Positions 57,401 through 64,000 of a stretch of 64,000 nt of DNA are shown here, piece by piece. Origin of the DNA: Protopterus annectens (taxonomy: Eukaryota; Chordata; Ceratodontiformes; Protopteridae); the NCBI RefSeq assembly GCF_019279795.1, contig NC_056743.1:629827215-629891214 (forward strand), in the 5' to 3' direction. The notes beneath the pieces were generated by a model. The model ran no database searches. It worked only from the letters and a program-made list of their open reading frames with translations, and was not told the DNA's origin. How positions within the stretch are numbered: the first letter of the stretch is position 1; every line of letters begins with the position of its first letter. The position numbers were made by a program, and so were the translations under genes.

Positions 57401-57880
57401 AGGAAAAACAGGACAGATAAGGTAATGTGGACCCCAGCCTGTGAGCAAGCATTCCAAAAGCTTAAAGGGGCTTTGGCTGGATCCCCTGTTTTAACCAGTC
57501 CAGATTACAGCAAATAATTTGTTGTGCAGGTGGATGCTTCAAACCATGCTGTGGGGGCTGTAATCAGCCAGGTTTCCTCAGAGGGAGAAGAGCACCCAGT
57601 TGTATATCTCACCCATAGACTCCAACCCAAGGAAGAATGTTATGCAGCTGTAGAAAAAGAATGTCTAGCCATAGTATGGGCACTGCAAAAACTTTAGCCC
57701 TATCTGTATGGAAGGAAATTCACTGTGGTTACAGACCACAATCCCTTAACATCACTACATTGTGCCAGCCAGCAAAATGCCAAGTTATTAAGGTGGAGCC
57801 TAGGGTAACAGGCATATGACATGACAGTGCAGCACAATAGTAGGGTCAGCAATGTCAATGCAGATGGGCTATCAAGATAG
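57400..57880 (+). pseudogene. Gypsy RNase H remnant with RT-RNase H connection
   Basis: Starts with TDLMRKNRTDKVMWTPACEQ, the usual end of the RT connection, then the AFQKLKGALAGSPVL segment, VVQVDASNHAVGAVISQV (first catalytic Asp in V-D-A-S near 57530), YLTHRLQPKEECYAAVEKEC (Glu), VTDHNPLTSLHC (Asp, 57728) and NADGLS near 57858. Four stops interrupt the frame. It comes after the integrase rather than before it, which is what a Gmr1-type order predicts. Confidence 0.75.
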
Positions 57881-57966
57881 GGTATAGGTTAATGTGTTCC
57901 CAGACAGGCCCATGTCTCTCAAGCAATGTTTTTCCAGGGCAACTTGAAAAACTATCTTGAGTCTTT

Positions 57967-58110
57967 AAAGGGGGGAAAGAGAGACATGTGATGATATGAA
58001 ATAGTGCCATCTGTGCCAGGGTGAGTAGGGCAGTGCATGTGTAACATATGCCAGCATAGCTAGCTGGAGTTTTGTAAATAATTTTATGTCTTTTGACTAG
58101 CACACTGATT
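57967..58110 (+). promoter_or_regulatory. Polypurine tract and possible start of a 3' LTR
   Basis: The purine run aaaggggggaaagagaga (57967-57984) lies about 90 bp after the pol stop and is followed by ca and then tgtgatgatatg at 57987, the right arrangement for plus-strand priming and an LTR beginning TG. No second copy of this LTR is present in the window, so the call rests on position alone. Confidence 0.5.
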
Positions 58111-58190
58111 TGCACATATGCTTATGTTAAAAATTTATTTGTACAGTTGCTTGTATTTAAAATGCATCAACAGTGGGTCCTGCAGAAAAA

Positions 58191-58329
<139 letters not shown>

Positions 58330-58890
58330 AGACAGTATTATTATAACTGATTAAATATATATGTTTTAACAGAGAATTCTGGAATGGAAGAGGTTAGTCT
58401 CAGTCCAGCTAATTTTGTTAAATAGGTTGAACATTAAAGGGTTGGTTTTGGCCATAAAGATTTTATCTTACAGGTCTGATTGCAGCCAGTGACAAAAATG
58501 TCTGGGAAAAACAGGAGTAGGAATCCTCGTGTATTTTCCTTAAGGGTGAACTAATTGCTACCCTGGAAGGGTGGAGGTTTTTGAAATTTTTTATAGCTTT
58601 CAGATGCTGCAACAGATCTTAGCAAAGCTCTGGATGTGTACTATACCAGAGTCAGGTGACCAGTTGTCATTCTATAACCAGCACTGAAATTATTTTTTTA
58701 CAGATTAGTGAGAGATATGATGGAATTCCCACAGCAGCACTTTGTTTTTCAGAATCTGACAGGAAAGACCACTTACAGATATCTCACATAACTACTCATC
58801 TCATCTTGTCTTGCTGTAGTAAGTAACTTAACTAGGAAACGGTGATTCTTTAGTTAGTCAGGAAAATATAGCGAGATTAGTTAAGTATTG
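58330..58890. other. Unassigned DNA
   Basis: No recognised gene or element; it may include the rest of an LTR starting near 57987. Confidence 0.35.
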
Positions 58891-58894
58891 TTTT

Positions 58895-61381
58895 TTTTAT
58901 TTTATTTTATTTTTGTTTTACATTTGTTAACCGGGCTAGTCTAACTGTATATATTTCCATTTTCAGTAGAGGCCCGGGGAGAAAAGCTCCAGTAGTAGCA
59001 AATAGAAATTAAAATTAAAATGAATGTTGTTACATAGTAAATGAAAGGGTTTCAATAAAAATACAAATAATAATACAATAGAGTAGGTATTTACACTAGT
59101 AAAAGTGACAATAAGTATAGGATAAATTATTATACAGTATGATTCATGAGGAATTTCAGTACATCGAACAGGATAGATTATACCAGTATGTTGATTTGAG
59201 TTCACCAGTTACAGTCCTGCTTCCAAGGAGTGTGCATTAATGTTTTGGTAAATTTAGTAGGAGGAGAAAATATCAGTAGTGAAAGCAGAAGATTAGTCAG
59301 GGTTGCTGCAGGGGCATAACCAGTGTGTTTTGAGGTGTCTTTTGAGGTTTTGTTTAAAGAGAGGCAAGGAAGAAAATAAAGTTAGTTCATTAGGCAGTAT
59401 GTTCCAGGTTTTTCCCACTGTGTTGGAAAACAAAGAATCTTCAGCCATGTTGTTAGACTTGCTTATGCTAGCAAAAAGTTTGCTAGAAGAGCATAGGGAA
59501 TTTAGATTTTTGTAGGGGCTTTTGAGATTATAGGAGTGCTGTTAGGTTGGTAAAATATTTTGTGGGCAATGGTGAGTTGGGAGATGGTTGTGAAATTCAA
59601 GCCAGCCTAGCTGCATTAGACTCAGACAGTGGTGAGTTCTAAAGGGAGGTCTAAAGGGATTGCCAGTGGCAAATCTGGTGATGTTATTATAGGAATTTGT
59701 TAGTTTGATAAGATTATTTTTCTTTAGGTTAGTAAATATGGGTGAGGCGTACAGAAGAGTTGAGATTAAGTGGGAGTGTGCAATCTTGATTCTGGCTATT
59801 GGAGTTAGGAAAGGTTTGATTCTATATAAGGAGCCTACTTTTCTGTTGACAGTTTTTATGGTGTTATTTATATGGCTGTCAAACGTAAGGTTATTGTCAA
59901 TAGTAATTCCTAACAATTTAGTGGTAGAGTCAGGGAATATAATAGTGCCATTATTGGAAATGACTGAGAAATCCATGGGGGAGGACTTACTGGTGGATGT
60001 AAAGAGAAGGAGCTTAGTTTTTTTAGCACTGAGAAGGAGGCAATGTTTTGTGAACCATGTTTCAACTATGTTAAATACATTCTGAGTTAGAGAATGTAGT
60101 TTTGATGGGGAGTTTGCTGAGCATAGTAGTGTAGAATCATCTGCATATTGAATGCAGGTGGCTTGTGGAATTGTTACATGGAGGTCATTGATAAATAGTG
60201 AAAAAAGAAGTGGTCCTAGAATAGAGCCCTGAGGGACTCCAAGGGTGACTGGCAGAAGGGATGATATATTATTTTCCCAAAGAACTGCCTGTTGCCTCTT
60301 GCTAAGGTAGGACCTGAACCATTTAACAGCCAGAGAGTCAAGGGAAAGGGATTCAAGAATGTTGATAAGAAGGGCATGGTTTACCATGACAAAAGCTTTT
60401 GAGAGGTCAATAAAGAGTGCAGATGAGAGGTTGTTTTTATTGCGATTTCTATTGATGGCATCTGTAAAGGATAATAGGGCAGTTGTGGTCCTATGTGATG
60501 GCCTAAAGCCATGGCTAGCAGTTTGCTATTATGTTGTGTTGAGATAAATGGTTTAATAGTTGTTGGTGAATGCATTTTTCCATAATTTTTGCTAAGGGTG
60601 ATAAAAGAGCTATTGGCCGGTAGTTAGAGTAATCATTTGAGTTACCACCTTTGTGTAGGGGGATAATATTGGAGATTTTCCAGATGTCTGGAATGGCTCC
60701 CTCCTTAATGGTTCTATTTATGAGGATGGATATAGGGTAGGAAATTACTTTGACTGCTTTTTGCAGGTATTCAGATGGTAGCTGGTCAGCAGAAGGAGTA
60801 CAAGGCTTAGGTTTTTGTAGATGAGAGGGTTGCAGATGGAATGTTGGTAGAGTGCCAGGTACAGTGGTGGGAAGGCTTGAGTTGTCTGGGATTAGTTGAC
60901 TGGCTAGTGATTATATGGTCTCTGTGAAGAAGGTATTGAAGGCATTGGCAGTTTGATGGGGGGTATTTGGATCGGCCTCAAGTTGGGTAGGTGTACGAGA
61001 GTGCCCTGGGAAAAGGAGTTTATTGATAATAGACCAGAACGTCTGGGGATTGTTTTGGTGAGTTTGCTGTAGTTTACAGTAGTAGTTATTTTTGTCTGTA
61101 AGTATTGCCTTTTTTGTACTATTTCTCAACTGCCTAAACTTTTGTTGATCAGAGATATTTTGTTAGCTCTCCACTTAGCACAAGACTTGTTCCTAAGCAA
61201 AATTTTCTGTCTGGTTTCTTTAGAAAGTGAGGGGGCTGGTTTGGACTTAATTCTGATAGACCGTTGGGGTGCATGCTTATCAAGGATAGATAAGAATTTA
61301 GAGTTTAGATACTTAACAGCCTCTTCCAGTGGTAGAGTTTTTAAAGGGTTCCAGTCACAGGCACTAAGTTCATTTTGGAAT
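58895..61381 (-). mobile_element. L2-like LINE copy D, 5'-truncated
   Basis: The minus strand carries everything from the end of the endonuclease (LKTLPLEEA-like segment at 61330, aligned with residues 265-272 of copy B) through RT to a 3' UTR with gagaaaagctccag at 58980-58993 and an AT-rich (AAAAT)n-like tail near 58895. The truncated 5' end coincides with the loop of a perfect foldback (61332-61424). Confidence 0.85.
59280..61330 (-). pseudogene. L2-like reverse transcriptase remnant (copy D)
   Basis: Pieces: 61129-60911 (linker, NNPQTFWSIINKLLFPGHS), a broken fingers region 60900-60390, a 281-codon frame 60387-59542 with GVPQGSILGPLLFSLF and QYADDSTLL (RT boxes intact), and a C-terminal piece to about 59280 in another frame. 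The L-D-L-S-K-A-F-D block is split: I-D-L-S-K-A-F is readable near 60400 in a different frame. It is similar to copy B but clearly diverged, so a different subfamily or an older copy. Confidence 0.8.
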
Positions 61382-61424
61382 AATGAACTTAGTGCCTGTG
61401 ACTGGAACCCTTTAAAAACTCTAC
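61332..61424. repeat. 43-bp perfect inverted repeat with 7-bp loop
   Basis: Arms 61332-61374 and 61382-61424 are exact reverse complements; the loop is ttggaat. The left arm is L2-like LINE coding sequence; the right arm repeats it in reverse just beyond the truncated LINE end. Confidence 0.97.
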
Positions 61425-61612
61425 TACTCTACATCTGTGTGAGTATATCCAACTGTGTTATTTTCATATTTCCTGTGATTGAAACCCTGGTGTTTATTGT
61501 AACTAGATATTCAGTATTCTCATGTTTTCTGTTTTATTATTTATTTTTATCCCTTTCATCACAGCTGCTTTTTTAGAGAATACGTTTAACATCTTAAGAG
61601 TACTTATGCTTA
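61425..61612. other. Unassigned DNA
   Basis: Short stretch between the foldback and dispersed repeat X with no recognised feature. Confidence 0.35.
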
Positions 61613-61803
61613 TTTTAGTGACACTGTAGTTGCTCCTGAAAGCCTTGCTGCATTGGTCAGACTATAATTTGTATTTGTATTAATTTTACTCAGTATAATT
61701 GTGTACCCTTGTAACAGTCTTAGAGTAGCTGACTAGTGGTAGTGTAATTATGTTATAGTCTGGGCAGAGGGGGCACAGCTAGTAAATCTTTGCCAGGCTT
61801 TCC

Positions 61804-61812
<9 letters not shown>
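61613..61812 (+). repeat. Dispersed repeat X, copy 2
   Basis: Aligns with 9716-9960 in the same orientation over about 200 bases. It ends gctttcccaagtgtgtgt and runs directly into a long (GT)n tract at the point where copy 1 has a short GT run. Confidence 0.7.
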
Positions 61813-61883
<71 letters not shown>

Positions 61884-61894
61884 TGTGTGTGTGT
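61807..61894. repeat. (GT)n microsatellite
   Basis: About 43 dinucleotide units with one T-for-G interruption, starting within the end of dispersed repeat X. Confidence 0.97.
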
Positions 61895-62499
61895 TATGTT
61901 GAAATGCTTTACTACAGGTAGTGTGTGTTAGTGTGAAACAAACTAGTAATATGTTTCTTTGGTTATTGTTTATGTTATTAATTTTGACACAGAAATCCAA
62001 GGAGGATGCATTCAACAATGTAGCTATAATTGCTGGGCTTGGGGAATGTCTGGGGATAAAATGACTGACCCTGCAGAGCTGATAAAGTTAAAGAATTGTT
62101 TGCATTTGTGGGACTAGTGTGCATTTATGGTCATTTTATCACAATCAGACATATAATATGTCAATAGTCAATAAGGTGACTATAATTGATTAGTACGGCT
62201 ATATTAGTAGATTATAATGACAACAGTATGAGTGACCTTTTATGTTTGAAATGTTCTGAAATGGGTACTTTTTGTCATTATTAGTTAATAAGTTTTGTTT
62301 CACTGCTTGCTGAAAAAAATGTTCAAAACTATAAATTTAAAACACACTCTAACAAATGTTGCTGTGTTAAACAAAAATATAATTTAAAACCATCAAGAAG
62401 GTGAATCCAAAAGAATACATGCATTTACGTATAGAATTAAAAATGTGTGCAGGGGAGGCCATGGTTTGAAAACAGCACAAGGTACCCTTAATCTGCCAT
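61895..62499. other. Unassigned AT-rich DNA
   Basis: No recognised gene or element. Confidence 0.4.
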
Positions 62500-62749
<250 letters not shown>

Positions 62750-63039
62750 TAATTCACAGCAGCTGCTTGTCAATGATCTTATGCATTATTTGTAGAGGTC
62801 TGTGGCAGCTCTTTGAGGCCTTGCAGTCCCTCAGAATCCATATTTGTAAATGTAACTGCCACTTTAGCTTAGAGTGCTAAGGCTATGACATGATAAGGAG
62901 ATTTATGCTGGAGACTTTTGTTTCTTTCCATTGTCCACTTGCAAATAATGGTACATTGAGTAAGTCACTTACCAGACAGTGTTCTAAGGATGTCTGTAAA
63001 AAAACAGACATTAGTAGGCTTATCTGGTTAGCAAACATG

Positions 63040-63150
63040 ATAAATATATATATATTTATTTATTACTTTATTTACCTTTGTTTACAGGGAAAGCCTGACT
63101 GAGCAAAACCCTTTTTAAGTAGAGGCCTAAGAAGGAAAGCTCCACACCAT
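63040..63150 (-). mobile_element. L2-like LINE 3' end (copy E)
   Basis: The plus strand reads tatttatttattactttattt...ttaagtagaggcctaagaaggaaagctccacac, the 3' UTR and tail of the L2-like family on the minus strand. Nothing of the coding part is visible, so it is a very short copy. Confidence 0.65.
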
Positions 63151-63466
63151 ATACCCCCCATCAGCCAACTGTGAAAATATACTACAACAATCAGGATCAT
63201 ATCACTCAACAGGCAACCATCATGCTACATACACCACACAGCACCTGCTTAGTGGATTAAGGGTACCTGGGGCTGTTTTCAAGCTGAGACATGTCCACAG
63301 AACATAATACACACAGCACGCAAAACTCACACACACCAACAGAACATCCAGCACTACTTAAAAGAAAAACTAAACTTACATTTTCAGTACATCTAGGGCT
63401 AAAAATAGATGTAAATGTTCTAACTTTTTTAATCCCATCAGAAAGCATTTATTTGCATTTGTTATA
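63151..63466. other. Unassigned DNA
   Basis: No recognised gene or element. Confidence 0.35.
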
Positions 63467-63740
63467 GCCGCGGTGGTACGGCGGTAGCGTTGTTACCTCA
63501 CAGCAAGAGGTTCTCCCATTCGATTCTCGGCGTGGCTTGGGAGTGCCTTCTGTGTGGAGTCTGCACGTCCTCCCCGTGGTTGGGTAGTGCTCAAAAGACA
63601 TGCGTGCATAAATGGGCATGCCTTCATTGAAGGTTGGGCATCGAGCTGGCACCTCGGTGTTTTGCAAAAATCTACTGCCAATCATTAGTGGACCGGAGTT
63701 CCGCTGTGGCAACCCCTTACCAGGAAAAAGCCGAAAAGAC
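63467..63740 (+). mobile_element. RTE-tailed SINE, copy 5, full length
   Basis: Starts gccgcggtggtacggcggtagcg, followed by cctcacagcaagagg and the box B-like ttcgattctcggc. The family middle and the tail ctgtggcaaccccttaccaggaaaaagccgaaa follow. About 274 bp. No target duplication is obvious. Confidence 0.85.
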
Positions 63741-64000
63741 AAACAACATTAAATGGGATAGAAAGTTGATCCGTCTGGATCATTTTCAGGTTCAGCCTGG
63801 AACAAAGTACACAAAAATGTATCATAAGTAAATTACAATAAGTTATATGTAGAACATGCTGTCCTGAATATTAACAAGATGGTTTACACAGCTACACAGC
63901 TGTACATGTTGAAGAACCTTGAGCATATTTGCTGATCTGTTCATATGTTCTCCTTTAGGCCAGAAAAATACGTATGATGATTAAAACTTGACTTAAACAC

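Larger units (their letters stand above)
54400..58100 (+). mobile_element. Gmr1-type Ty3/gypsy relic (gag, IN, RNase H order; RT missing)
   Basis: Order on the plus strand: SCAN-like gag, CCHC-like knuckle, possible protease, integrase with zinc region and DDE core, then the RT-RNase H connection and RNase H. In ordinary gypsy elements integrase follows RNase H. Gmr1-like gypsy elements of deuterostomes have integrase first, and the SCAN domain derives from their gag. The RT proper is absent, and only about 60 bp separate the integrase C-terminus from the RNase H region. No 5' LTR is found. Many stops. A CR1-tailed SINE sits in gag. Confidence 0.75.

Overview
This 64 kb window is non-coding vertebrate DNA made almost entirely of transposable elements, their decayed fragments and microsatellites. 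I found no convincing host protein-coding exon, rRNA or tRNA gene. The mix is: CR1-type LINEs whose ORF1 carries an SGNH esterase, L2/CR1-group LINEs with a 2A-like peptide, an L1/Tx1-type LINE, an RTE-clade LINE, Penelope-like elements with a GIY-YIG domain, a DIRS-like reverse transcriptase fragment, a Gmr1-type Ty3/gypsy element, two tRNA-derived SINE families and very long (CA)n and (TA)n tracts. This suggests a fish-like or amphibian-like vertebrate with a large, repeat-rich genome (lungfish, early-branching ray-finned fish or amphibian are all possible). I cannot name the species from the sequence alone.

Layout. 1-4.1 kb: unrecognised DNA, with a 38-bp RTE tail in a perfect 19-bp target duplication and a diverged local repeat. 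4.1-12.1 kb: Penelope 3' end, CR1 copy I (+), CR1 copy IV (-), CR1 copy V (-) and a Penelope C-terminus (+). 12.1-12.4 kb: SINE of the RTE-tailed family with clear target duplications. 14.3-23.4 kb: a nested unit, with a 6.4 kb L1/Tx1-type element (-) inside an L2-like LINE (-). 25.7-27.9 kb: a 53-bp minisatellite of about 27 units running into a DIRS-like RT fragment. 28.0-31.45 kb: a near full-length RTE LINE (+) broken by a 327-bp foldback DNA insert. 32.1-34.2 kb: two more RTE-tailed SINEs, one holding a (CA)n tract. 35.3-42.8 kb: CR1 copies II and III (+), a CR1-tailed SINE between them and an RTE-tailed SINE inside copy III. 46.1-49.9 kb: CR1 copies VI (+) and VII (-), the latter holding a 287-bp palindromic MITE. 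49.94-54.3 kb: a nearly intact L2-like LINE (-) with a 997-codon endonuclease/reverse transcriptase frame. 54.4-58 kb: a gypsy relic with SCAN-like gag and integrase upstream of RNase H. 58.9-61.4 kb: a 5'-truncated L2-like LINE (-) ending in a 43-bp perfect foldback. 61.6-64 kb: dispersed repeat, long microsatellites and a last SINE.

How the parts work together. The window holds apparent partner pairs. The RTE LINE and one SINE family share the same 3' tail, and the CR1 LINEs share their 3' tail with a second tRNA-derived SINE, which suggests that each LINE mobilises its SINE. Nesting gives relative ages: CR1 and old L2 copies are the oldest hosts; the L1, SINEs and MITE are later; the L2-like copy at 50-54 kb looks youngest because its frame is almost intact. 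Family and clade assignments come from recognising protein motifs by eye, not from database searches.
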